6,680 nucleotides of DNA from JAIUZI01 sp041594355 (lineage in GTDB: Bacteria > Pseudomonadota > Alphaproteobacteria > Rhodobacterales > Rhodobacteraceae). The first letter of the stretch is position 1; each line of letters begins with the position of its first letter. Position numbers and translations under genes: made by a program. Below the pieces are notes generated by a model. It was not told where the DNA came from. It searched no databases and saw only the letters and a program-made list of their open reading frames with translations. Shown piece by piece: positions 1 through 6,391 of this stretch. The stretch is taken from contig JBFHMM010000219.1 of the NCBI GenBank assembly GCA_041594355.1, positions 1 to 6,680 of the forward strand. Reading direction: 5' to 3'.

Positions 1-195
1 CGCCTCGCGCGGGTAATGCCCGGAGACATACCCGGGCAACATGCCGGAATACGGGGCGCTGGGGCTTGGGTTGATAACGGTCAGGCGGGCGCCTGGCAAA
101 GGGGCCATACCCCATTTCCGTAGCACCAGCGCGTGGCTGTGACCGCCACCCACGAGCACCAGATCGCGGGTTAGCGGCAGGCGGGGGTGGTCCAA
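1..195 (-). CDS. selD: FAD/NAD(P)-binding oxidoreductase, N-terminal part; probable SelD fusion protein (partial, runs off left edge)
   Basis: Seen: 65 residues from a TTG codon at 195, open to the window edge. The N-terminus reads TRDLVLVGGGHSHALVLRKW, a beta strand with a glycine-rich dinucleotide-binding turn (GGGHSH, about residues 16-21). It continues with LPGARLTVINPS and APYSGMLPGYVSGHY. The last pattern (YSGMLPG) is typical of the NDH-2-like FAD domain fused to selenide, water dikinase (SelD) in Rhodobacteraceae and some other proteobacteria. The fused protein would use NAD(P)H/FAD chemistry and make selenophosphate for selenoprotein or seleno-tRNA synthesis. Start: no ATG or GTG is available upstream, and an AGGAG sits 7 nt before the TTG. 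It lies 27 bp after mrpG on the same strand with no visible terminator, so read-through from the antiporter operon is likely. The SelD domain itself lies outside the window, so the protein could instead be a stand-alone NADH dehydrogenase-like enzyme. Confidence 0.72.
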   Translation of the reverse strand, partial: MDHPRLPLTRDLVLVGGGHSHALVLRKWGMAPLPGARLTVINPSPSAPYSGMLPGYVSGHYPREA

Positions 196-202
196 GGCGG
201 CT

Positions 203-207
203 CTCCT
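203..207 (-). promoter_or_regulatory. Ribosome binding site for the TTG-started oxidoreductase/SelD-like gene
   Basis: AGGAG on the minus strand, 7 nt upstream of the TTG codon at 195. It is in the short gap after the mrpG stop. It decides the start because no ATG or GTG fits the conserved N-terminus. Confidence 0.7.
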
Positions 208-222
208 GTATGGCGGATCGGG

Positions 223-597
223 TCAGTCAGCCGCCGGGTTTTCCTGCGGAATGTCATGGGTCGCCCATTTCTGGTCCTCGCCGGCGGGCGGCAGGGTGTC
301 GGGCGTTTCGTGCCGGTGGATGTGCGCCTTGGCAATGAAATTTGCCGTGATCGGAGCTGTCAGGAACAGGAACAGCGTGATCAGCAGTTCGTGCAGCGAC
401 AGGTGATACTCGCTCATCATCGAATGCAGGATCGAGGCGATCAGCACCCCGCCGACGCCAAGTGTCGTCGCCTTGGTTGGCGCATGCAGCCGCGACATCG
501 GATCGTTCAGCTTGATCAGCCCGTAGGATCCGACGATGCCGAAAACGCCGGAAATCACCAGGCAGGCGGTAATCAGGATTTCAATGATCTGGTCCAT
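223..597 (-). CDS. mrpG: Mrp-type Na+(K+)/H+ antiporter subunit G
   Basis: Last antiporter subunit of the operon (also named MnhG or PhaG), 124 aa, within the family's usual range of roughly 100-125 aa. Three hydrophobic segments at about residues 4-26, 44-63 and 68-90 indicate a small integral membrane protein. The family signature RLHAPTKATTLG is at residues 36-47, and FLFLTAPITA (residues 76-85) matches the conserved last membrane segment. The C-terminal tail from residue 91 is hydrophilic, with a short His-rich stretch (AHIHRHE) and acidic residues, and should be cytoplasmic or peripheral. Its exact role is unknown; in characterised Mrp systems loss of single subunits, MrpG included, abolishes antiport. 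The ATG at 597 is 9 bp after the mrpF stop, and its Shine-Dalgarno GAGGA (604-608) overlaps that stop, which implies translational coupling. Confidence 0.95.
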   Translation of the reverse strand: MDQIIEILITACLVISGVFGIVGSYGLIKLNDPMSRLHAPTKATTLGVGGVLIASILHSMMSEYHLSLHELLITLFLFLTAPITANFIAKAHIHRHETPDTLPPAGEDQKWATHDIPQENPAAD

Positions 598-606
598 GGC
601 CTGTCC

Positions 607-876
607 TCACTCGATGATATTGCCGCGCAGCATGAACCGCGCGTAGGCGACGGTCGAGACAAAGCCGAGCATGGCGATAATCATCGCGGCTTCGAAAAAG
701 ATCTCGGTGCCCTGGGTCAGCCCGTAGAGGATCAGGATCGCGATGGAATTGATGACCATCGTGTCCAGCGCGAGCACGCGGTCGCCGATCCCTTCGGCGG
801 TGGCGATCATCCACAGGTTCATCAGCAGGGCGGCGCCAAAACAGGTGAAAGCAAAGTAGATGGCATAGATGATCAT
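607..876 (-). CDS. mrpF: Mrp-type Na+(K+)/H+ antiporter subunit F
   Basis: 89-aa membrane protein (MnhF/PhaF), the usual length for the family. Three hydrophobic segments at about residues 2-25, 37-55 and 60-82. The signature GDRVLALDTM at residues 31-40 carries the two conserved aspartates D32 and D38 inside or at the edge of the membrane. MrpF is a required small subunit of the antiporter complex; the homologous Bacillus subunit has also been linked to bile-salt/cholate efflux. The ATG at 876 overlaps the mrpE stop by 4 bp (ATGA), and a GGAG (885-888) inside the end of mrpE is 8 nt upstream, so translation is probably coupled to mrpE. No anomalies seen. Confidence 0.95.
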   Translation of the reverse strand: MIIYAIYFAFTCFGAALLMNLWMIATAEGIGDRVLALDTMVINSIAILILYGLTQGTEIFFEAAMIIAMLGFVSTVAYARFMLRGNIIE

Positions 877-1373
877 TCGAATATCTCCATCAGTCGGCGT
901 TCATAGCGGGCCTTGATCTCGTCCCGGACGGTGTCGGGGTTGGGGGCGTCAAGGCAATGCACCAGCAGGTTGTGACCCTCGGCGGACAGATCGGCGGTCA
1001 CCGTGCCCGGCGTCATGGTGATGGTTCCGGCCAGAACCGTGATCGCCTCAGGCGAACGCAGCTCGATCGGCACGCAGATCCAGGCCGGTTTCCGGTCGGC
1101 GTTGCGCTTGAACAGCACAATGCCCGCGACCACGATATTGGCCATGACGATGTCATAGAGCACGACCAGAACGTATTCGGCAATCTTCAGAGGGCGGCGC
1201 AGAACCGGGCGATCCGGCCAGTAGGGCCGGGTTACAAAGGGGATCACGATCCCCAGGAAGAAACCGAACAACAGCGAGTTTAGCGAAAAGCTGTTGACCA
1301 GCAGCAGCCAGACCACCGTCAGTAACAGGGTCAGGTGGGGGTGCGGGAAAAAACGGCTCAGCAATCTAGTCAT
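873..1373 (-). CDS. mrpE: Mrp-type Na+(K+)/H+ antiporter subunit E
   Basis: 166 aa, typical of MrpE/MnhE/PhaE (about 158-168 aa). Hydrophobic segments occupy about residues 14-48 (two close helices) and 64-88, followed by a soluble C-terminal domain. That domain contains the family motif TITMTPGTVTADLS (residues 117-130), the recognisable core of MrpE, then LLVHCLDAPN (136-145) and a charged helix ending ERRLMEIFE. In solved Mrp complexes MrpE sits at the edge of the membrane arm, packed against other small subunits; the precise function is uncertain. The ATG at 1373 overlaps the mrpD stop by 4 bp (ATGA). A GGAGG at 1379-1383 is 5 nt upstream, inside the end of mrpD. Confidence 0.95.
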   Translation of the reverse strand: MTRLLSRFFPHPHLTLLLTVVWLLLVNSFSLNSLLFGFFLGIVIPFVTRPYWPDRPVLRRPLKIAEYVLVVLYDIVMANIVVAGIVLFKRNADRKPAWICVPIELRSPEAITVLAGTITMTPGTVTADLSAEGHNLLVHCLDAPNPDTVRDEIKARYERRLMEIFE

Positions 1374-2920
1374 GGCGTCCTCCCCAGCACAGTATCCAGA
1401 TAGTCGACCGGCGCAAACAGCTGTTCCGCCGTGGCGCTGGCATAGTCCATCATCGGCCCGGCAAAAACGGTCAGCACGACGAGGCTGCCCAGCAGCAGGA
1501 AGCAGGCCACGATGGGCAGAGCAGGCGCCTTGGGCGCGATCTCGACTGCGGCCTCGTCCTCATGCGATTCGGGGTCGGGCTCTGGTTCGCGGAATCGGGC
1601 GGCGTCGTGGCTTTCCCAAAACAGGATGCTGCCGGCGCGGGCCAACCCGACGATTGTGACCAGCGAACTGATTAGAATCACCGCCCAGATCAGCCAGACC
1701 AGATCGGCATCACGCGCCGCGTCCATCACCAGCAGCTTGCCCAGAAAGCCGGACAGCGGCGGCATCCCGGCCACGGCGATGGACCCGGTAAAGAACAGGG
1801 CCGCGATCAGCCCGCTCTTCGGCATCGGCGGCTGCGCGATGATCTCGCCGCCGCGCCGTTCCATCACCAGATCAGCGATCAGGAACATCAGGGCCGCGGC
1901 AAATGTCGAATGCACGATGTAATAGACCGCCGCCGCAGTTGCTTGGGGATTGAACAGGGAAATCGCCACCAGCAGCGTTCCCATCGAGGCAATCGCGGCA
2001 AAGGCCATCAGCCGCCCGATCTCGCGGGCACCCAGCACGCCGATGCTGCCCGCCGCCAGGGTCAGCAGCGCAGCTGGCAGCAGCCAGTCGCCGACCAGCC
2101 CCTGCGTGACGGATACATCCGGCCCAAATACCAGAGTGTACATCCGCAGGATCGCATAGGCCCCGACCTTGGTCATGATCGCGAAGAGGGCCGCCACTGG
2201 CAGCGGCGCATTGGCATAGCTCGCCGGCAGCCAGAAATGCAGCGGCAGAACCGCAGCCTTGATGGCAAAGACCAACAGCAGCAAAACCGCGCCGACCCGC
2301 AGCAGGGCGGTTTCCTCGGCCGGCATCTCCGCCACCCGCACGGCCATATCGGCCATGTTCAACGTGCCGGTCACCGCATAGAGCGTGCCGAGCGCAAACA
2401 GGAACAAGGTCGAGCCCAGCAGGTTATAGACCACGTATTGCACGCCCGCCTGCAGACGTCGTTTGCCGCCACCGTGGATCATCAATCCGTAGGACGCGAT
2501 CAGCAGAACCTCAAAAAACACGAACAGGTTAAAGGCATCGCCGGTCAAAAACGCCCCCAGGACACCCATTAGCTGAAACTGTAACAGGGCGTGAAAATGC
2601 CGTCCGCGCGCGTCCCAGCCCGACCCGACGGCATAGAGGTTTACCGCCAGGGCCAGCAGCGAGGTCAGCACGATCATCAGCGCCGATAACCGGTCCAGAA
2701 CCAGCACGATCCCGAATGGCGCGGGCCAGTCGCCCAGTTCATAGACCTGAACCGTGCCGCCTGCGGCCTGGCTCATCAGCATCAGCGATATGGCGCAAAG
2801 CGCCACGGTGCTGGCCAGCGAAAAGATCCGCTGCAGGTCCAGATGGAACCGGATAACCATGATGATAAAGGGCGCAACCACCGCCGGCAGGACGACGGGC
2901 GCGATGATCCAGTGGTTCAT
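1370..2920 (-). CDS. mrpD: Mrp-type Na+(K+)/H+ antiporter subunit D (NuoL/M/N-like)
   Basis: 516-aa polytopic membrane protein of the proton_antipo_M family, homologous to complex I subunits NuoL/M/N; MrpD is usually about 490-520 aa. Key ion-path residues are visible: E137 in NLFVFFEVLLIASYG, K221 in FAIKAAVLPLHFWLP and K251 in FAIMTKVGAYAILRM, matching the Glu/Lys/Lys set of antiporter-like subunits. A downstream segment VAGMPPLSGFLGKLL (382-396) fits the conserved discontinuous-helix region with Lys395. Residues about 445-460 are a strongly acidic hydrophilic stretch (EPEPDPESHEDEAAVE) before the final helices. The subunit is thought to conduct protons and possibly the exchanged cation. 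The ATG at 2920 overlaps the mrpC stop (ATGA), with AGGAG at 2928-2932, 7 nt upstream. The gene is intact. Confidence 0.97.
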   Translation of the reverse strand: MNHWIIAPVVLPAVVAPFIIMVIRFHLDLQRIFSLASTVALCAISLMLMSQAAGGTVQVYELGDWPAPFGIVLVLDRLSALMIVLTSLLALAVNLYAVGSGWDARGRHFHALLQFQLMGVLGAFLTGDAFNLFVFFEVLLIASYGLMIHGGGKRRLQAGVQYVVYNLLGSTLFLFALGTLYAVTGTLNMADMAVRVAEMPAEETALLRVGAVLLLLVFAIKAAVLPLHFWLPASYANAPLPVAALFAIMTKVGAYAILRMYTLVFGPDVSVTQGLVGDWLLPAALLTLAAGSIGVLGAREIGRLMAFAAIASMGTLLVAISLFNPQATAAAVYYIVHSTFAAALMFLIADLVMERRGGEIIAQPPMPKSGLIAALFFTGSIAVAGMPPLSGFLGKLLVMDAARDADLVWLIWAVILISSLVTIVGLARAGSILFWESHDAARFREPEPDPESHEDEAAVEIAPKAPALPIVACFLLLGSLVVLTVFAGPMMDYASATAEQLFAPVDYLDTVLGRTP

Positions 2921-3261
2921 GCGTCTTCTCCTGCCTCGTCCGTCATGTCGATGCGGTCATCCTTGGCGGTGAGATAGGAACTGAGCGCGATCATCACGAT
3001 CACCGCCGTCATGCCAAAGGAAATCACGATGGCCGTCAGCACCAGCGCCTGCGGCAGCGGGTCGGTATAGGGAACGTCCTTGTACTTGTTCAGGATCGGC
3101 GGCGCATTCAGCGCCAGCCGCCCGGTCGCGAAGAGAAACACGTTCACCGCATAAGACAACAGCGACAGGCCCAGGATAACCGGGAATGTCCGCAGCCGCA
3201 GGATCAGGTAAACGCCGCAAGCGGTCAGCAGGCCCACCGCACTGGATACGAGTATTTCCAT
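2917..3261 (-). CDS. mrpC: Mrp-type Na+(K+)/H+ antiporter subunit C (NuoK-like)
   Basis: 114-aa membrane protein (MnhC/PhaC), the normal length for the family, homologous to complex I NuoK. Three hydrophobic segments at about residues 4-21, 26-46 and 69-97. Recognisable motifs are GVYLILRLRTFPVILGLSLL (residues 16-35) and DPLPQALVLTAIVI (67-80), the latter the hallmark of MrpC. The C-terminus (TAKDDRIDMTDEAGEDA) is acidic and hydrophilic. The frame is open upstream to an ATG at 3357, giving a 146-aa product, but that adds 32 charged residues lying within the mrpA' end and absent from the family. The ATG at 3261 has a perfect AGGAGG 6 nt upstream and yields the expected N-terminus MEILVSS. The start is 1 bp after the mrpA' stop. 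Confidence 0.95.
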   Translation of the reverse strand: MEILVSSAVGLLTACGVYLILRLRTFPVILGLSLLSYAVNVFLFATGRLALNAPPILNKYKDVPYTDPLPQALVLTAIVISFGMTAVIVMIALSSYLTAKDDRIDMTDEAGEDA

Positions 3262-3262
3262 C

Positions 3263-6127
3263 TTACGCCTCCTGTCCACCGGTCCGCGGGTCGTCTTGGT
3301 CGCGTTCCGGGTTGATGTCCATCGGGTGCTCGGGAATGATCCCTGGCTGCCAGGCAAAGCGCGCGAGGCTCTCCAGCGCCAGCATCACCGCGCCGACAAC
3401 GGCCAGGAACACCCCGAGATCGAACAGCGCGGCAGTTGCCAGTTCGAATTCTTCCAGTGGTTCGATGTGGACATAACCAAAGGCGCTGGTCAGGAACGGC
3501 AACCCGTTGAACCAGGCACCCATGCCGGTGACGGCGGCGATCAGAACGCCCGATCCGATGATGCCGTGATATGGGATTCGCTGCCGCTCGGCGGCCCAGC
3601 CAAAGCCCGAGGCCATGTACTGCATGATCACTGCGATGGCCGCGATCAGCCCCGCGATGAACCCGCCGCCGGGCAGGTTGTGACCCCGGAAGAAGATATA
3701 GGCCGCCACCATAAGCGCAATCGGCATCATCACGCGGGTGGCGACAACCATCATCAGCGGGTGGGCATCGCCGGCCTGGGGCGTGTCCATCACCCGGTTC
3801 AGCAGGCGCGCCCGCACGCGGCTGGACAGGATCGCCTCGGTCAGGGCGTAGATTACCACGGCGGCAATCCCCAGAACGGTAATCTCGCCAAAGGTATCAA
3901 AGCCCCGGAAGTCGACGAGGATCACGTTGACGACGTTGGTGCCGCCGCCGCCGCTGTAGGAGTTCTCGAGGTGGTAGTCCGCGATCGAGGCGGCCGAGAA
4001 ATCGCGCCCCAGCAGCGCATAGATCAACCCGCCGACGCCCAGACCGGCCGTCACCGACAGCACCACGTCGCGGAAACGGCGCGCCGATGTGCTTTCAACC
4101 GGGGTTTGCTTGGGCATGAAATTCAGCGCCAGCAAAAGCAGCACGATGGTCACCACCTCGACTGAGATCTGGGTCAGGGCCAGGTCAGGAGCAGAGAGAT
4201 AGTTGAAGCCCATCGACACCACCAGCCCAACGATGCCCATCAGCACCAGCGCCAGCAAGCGGTTGCGATGGAAGGCAACCAGGCAGGCGGTCGCGCCCAT
4301 GATGCAGATCCAGCCGACGATCGCCATTGCCGAAACCGGCAGCATCTCGCGTGTCGGTGCCGCCATGGTGCCGGTGGAATAGGCGTATCCGGCCAGTGTC
4401 AGCGTGAACACCACAAAGATGGCGGCATAGCGGGTCAGCGCCCCGTTGTGCAGCGCGTCGGTAAACCACTGGCTGGCACGAGTGACGGCGCCGATCAGCG
4501 CGTCAAAGATTTCCTTGGCCTCGGGCCGCCGCGCGTTATCCCAGACCGTGGCCAGACGGCGTTGCGACATCAGCAGCGCGATGCCTCCGACCGTGGCGAT
4601 TATGGACATGTACAGCGCCGGGGTGAACCCGTGCCAGATCTTGGCGTGGAAGTGTTCGTGGCCGCCACCTATCACTGCGTTTCCGGCAGTTTCGACCAAC
4701 GGGCCGACCATCGTATTGGGAAACAGGCCGATCAGCACGACCAGCGTCACCAGGAAACAGGGCGCCAGCCACAGGCCGGGGCCGGGGTCATGCGGATGTG
4801 CGGGATAACTGTGGCGCACGGGACCCATGAACACATGCCATATGTAGCGGAAAGAGTAGGCCGCCGAAAACAGGGCCGCCAGCACCGCAAGCACCGGGAC
4901 CACGTAGTGCGATCCCATCCAGACGGTGTGAACGGTTTCTTCCAGCATCTTTTCTTTCGACAGGAATCCGTTGAACGGCGGGATACCTGCCATCGACAGC
5001 GACGCGATTGTGGCAATTGTAAAGGTTAACGGCATCAGGTGCCGCAACCCGCCCAGTTTCTTGATGTCGCGGGTATGGGTTTCGTGATCGATAATGCCGG
5101 CGGTCATAAAGAGCGCGGCCTTGAAGGTCGCGTGGTTGACTATATGGAACACCGCCGCCATCGCAGCGACCTTGGTGCCGAACCCCAGCAGCATGGTGAT
5201 CAGGCCCAGGTGGCTGACGGTCGAAAACGCCAGCAGCGCCTTCAGATCATCCTTGAACAGGGCGATTACCGCGCCCAGCAGCATGGTGACCAGACCCGTG
5301 GTCGCAACGATATAGAACCATTCCGAAGTGCCCGCCAGAACCGGCCACATGCGCGCCATCAAGAACAGCCCGGCCTTCACCATCGTGGCCGAGTGCAGGT
5401 AGGCCGAGACAGGTGTCGGGGCCGCCATCGCGTGCGGCAGCCAGAAGTGGAAGGGGAACTGCGCCGACTTGGTGAAACAGCCCAGCAGGATCAGGATCAG
5501 CGCCGGCAGGTAGAGCGGCGAGGACTGGATCAGCTCCTTGTTTTGCAATATCACGGTCAGGTCGTAGCTGCCGACGATATTGCCGAGGATCAGCATGCCA
5601 CCGATCATCGCCAATCCGCCCGATCCGGTCACCGCCAGCGCCATGCGCGCGCCCTGACGGCCTTCGGGCAGATGTTTCCAGTAGCCGATCAACAGGAACG
5701 ACGACAGCGATGTCAGTTCCCAGAAAACAAGCAATAGAAGGATATTGTCGGACAATACGATGCCCACCATTGCCCCTTGGAACAACAGCAGGTACGTATA
5801 GAACTGCCCCATCGGATCTTCGCGCGACAGGTAGAACCGCGCGTAAAGGATGATAAGCAGGCCGATCCCCAGGATGAGCCCGGCAAACAGCAGCCCCAGC
5901 CCGTCGAGAAAGAAATTTGCGTTCAGACCCAACCACGGCAGCCAGTCCAGCCGGGCGGTGATCACCTCGCCGCGGATGATCGCGGGGGCATTGATCAGCA
6001 GCCCGACCAGAGCCAGTAGCGTGACCGAACCGGTCGCCATTGAGCACGCGTTGCGCCCTGCGCGGATCAATAGCGCTGGGAACACCGCGCCGAGGAATGG
6101 CAGGGCGGCAATCAGGAAAAGGGACAC
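3263..6127 (-). CDS. mrpA: Mrp-type Na+(K+)/H+ antiporter subunit A with fused subunit B (MrpA', group 2)
   Basis: 954 aa, the largest antiporter subunit. Residues about 1-520 are a NuoL-like core: WELTSLSSFLLIGYW with E137, TKSAQFPFHFWLPHAMAAPT with K220, ATMVKAGLFL with K251, and HIVNHATFKAALF with K336. Residues about 605-770 are the NuoJ-like C-terminal part of MrpA, with SAPDLALTQISVEVVT (E657) and VDFRGFDTFGEITVLG (D744, E748). Residues about 785-935 are a complete MrpB domain with the signature FFRGHNLPGGGFIAGL (812-827), then an acidic hydrophilic tail. A separate mrpB is absent, so this is the fused PhaA/PhaB-like form common in Alphaproteobacteria. The fusion probably fixes subunit stoichiometry. 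Start: GTG at 6127, the first usable start after an in-frame stop upstream, with GGAG 8 nt before it and the family N-terminus (SLFLIAALPFLGA). First gene of the operon. Confidence 0.96.
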   Translation of the reverse strand: MSLFLIAALPFLGAVFPALLIRAGRNACSMATGSVTLLALVGLLINAPAIIRGEVITARLDWLPWLGLNANFFLDGLGLLFAGLILGIGLLIILYARFYLSREDPMGQFYTYLLLFQGAMVGIVLSDNILLLLVFWELTSLSSFLLIGYWKHLPEGRQGARMALAVTGSGGLAMIGGMLILGNIVGSYDLTVILQNKELIQSSPLYLPALILILLGCFTKSAQFPFHFWLPHAMAAPTPVSAYLHSATMVKAGLFLMARMWPVLAGTSEWFYIVATTGLVTMLLGAVIALFKDDLKALLAFSTVSHLGLITMLLGFGTKVAAMAAVFHIVNHATFKAALFMTAGIIDHETHTRDIKKLGGLRHLMPLTFTIATIASLSMAGIPPFNGFLSKEKMLEETVHTVWMGSHYVVPVLAVLAALFSAAYSFRYIWHVFMGPVRHSYPAHPHDPGPGLWLAPCFLVTLVVLIGLFPNTMVGPLVETAGNAVIGGGHEHFHAKIWHGFTPALYMSIIATVGGIALLMSQRRLATVWDNARRPEAKEIFDALIGAVTRASQWFTDALHNGALTRYAAIFVVFTLTLAGYAYSTGTMAAPTREMLPVSAMAIVGWICIMGATACLVAFHRNRLLALVLMGIVGLVVSMGFNYLSAPDLALTQISVEVVTIVLLLLALNFMPKQTPVESTSARRFRDVVLSVTAGLGVGGLIYALLGRDFSAASIADYHLENSYSGGGGTNVVNVILVDFRGFDTFGEITVLGIAAVVIYALTEAILSSRVRARLLNRVMDTPQAGDAHPLMMVVATRVMMPIALMVAAYIFFRGHNLPGGGFIAGLIAAIAVIMQYMASGFGWAAERQRIPYHGIIGSGVLIAAVTGMGAWFNGLPFLTSAFGYVHIEPLEEFELATAALFDLGVFLAVVGAVMLALESLARFAWQPGIIPEHPMDINPERDQDDPRTGGQEA
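3268..3273 (-). promoter_or_regulatory. Strong Shine-Dalgarno for mrpC
   Basis: Perfect AGGAGG 6 nt before the ATG at 3261, lying within the last codons of mrpA'. It decides between the family-length start and the longer upstream ATG at 3357. Confidence 0.85.
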
Positions 6128-6135
6128 CAGCTCAT

Positions 6136-6139
6136 CTCC
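6136..6139 (-). promoter_or_regulatory. Ribosome binding site for mrpA' (GTG start)
   Basis: GGAG on the minus strand, 8 nt before the GTG at 6127. Two ATG triplets in the same stretch are out of frame. The in-frame stop upstream leaves no other good start. Confidence 0.6.
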
Positions 6140-6360
6140 ATCTTGGTGCGCCGAAAAACTGTTTCTTGCCTAAGCAATTTTTTCCGACTGTCCAGCCCTT
6201 GTACACGAATTGAGGCAGGCAACGACCTGTTCCGAGCTGAAAAAACTCACCAAACCGCAAAGACGAGAGGCAGCATGTCGCGGAGGCTCAAATTCTGACG
6301 AGTTGTTGACCGCGCCGTGTGCGACAGGCGGGGCCGCGGCCGGGAAATCGTGGTACACGT

Positions 6361-6382
6361 TCCCTGACCAAAACTTCAGGGA
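6361..6382 (+). repeat. Perfect 7-bp inverted repeat overlapping the rhodanese gene's ribosome binding site
   Basis: TCCCTGA (6361-6367) and its exact reverse complement TCAGGGA (6376-6382) are separated by an 8-nt A-rich loop. The right arm contains CAGGGA, the best Shine-Dalgarno candidate for the GTG at 6392 (9 nt spacing). It could be an RNA hairpin that masks that site or an operator dyad; both are inference. Confidence 0.5.
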
Positions 6383-6391
6383 CGATTGCGC

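Larger units (their letters stand above)
6128..6391. promoter_or_regulatory. Divergent intergenic region between mrpA' and the rhodanese gene
   Basis: About 260 bp with no convincing gene; it should hold promoters and leaders for both directions. On the minus strand a TGGACA (near 6194-6189) resembles a -35 box, but nothing like TATAAT follows at proper spacing. On the plus strand TTGACC (6306-6311) also lacks a recognisable -10. Small dyads seen: TTGC-CTAA-GCAA followed by a run of T (about 6165-6183), CGTG-GTA-CACG (6349-6359) and the perfect 7-bp repeat at 6361-6382. The region is slightly richer in A/T runs than the genes. Promoter positions cannot be fixed from the sequence alone. Confidence 0.55.

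Noticed and set aside
1910..2572. Plus-strand open frame (220 codons) antisense to mrpD
   Set aside because: Composition mirrors the membrane protein on the other strand; no domain or operon context.
3296..4165. Long plus-strand open frame (289 codons) antisense to mrpA'
   Set aside because: His/Gln/Arg/Asp-rich composition is the usual mirror of a hydrophobic membrane protein in GC-rich DNA. The minus-strand gene is unambiguous.
5039..5737. Plus-strand open frame (232 codons) antisense to mrpA'
   Set aside because: Same antisense artefact, rich in Gln/Arg/His with no domain.
223..6127. Possibility that this is part of respiratory complex I (nuo) rather than Mrp
   Set aside because: The NuoL-, NuoM- and NuoK-like subunits occur together with MrpB, E, F and G signatures and no peripheral-arm subunits, which is diagnostic of Mrp antiporters.
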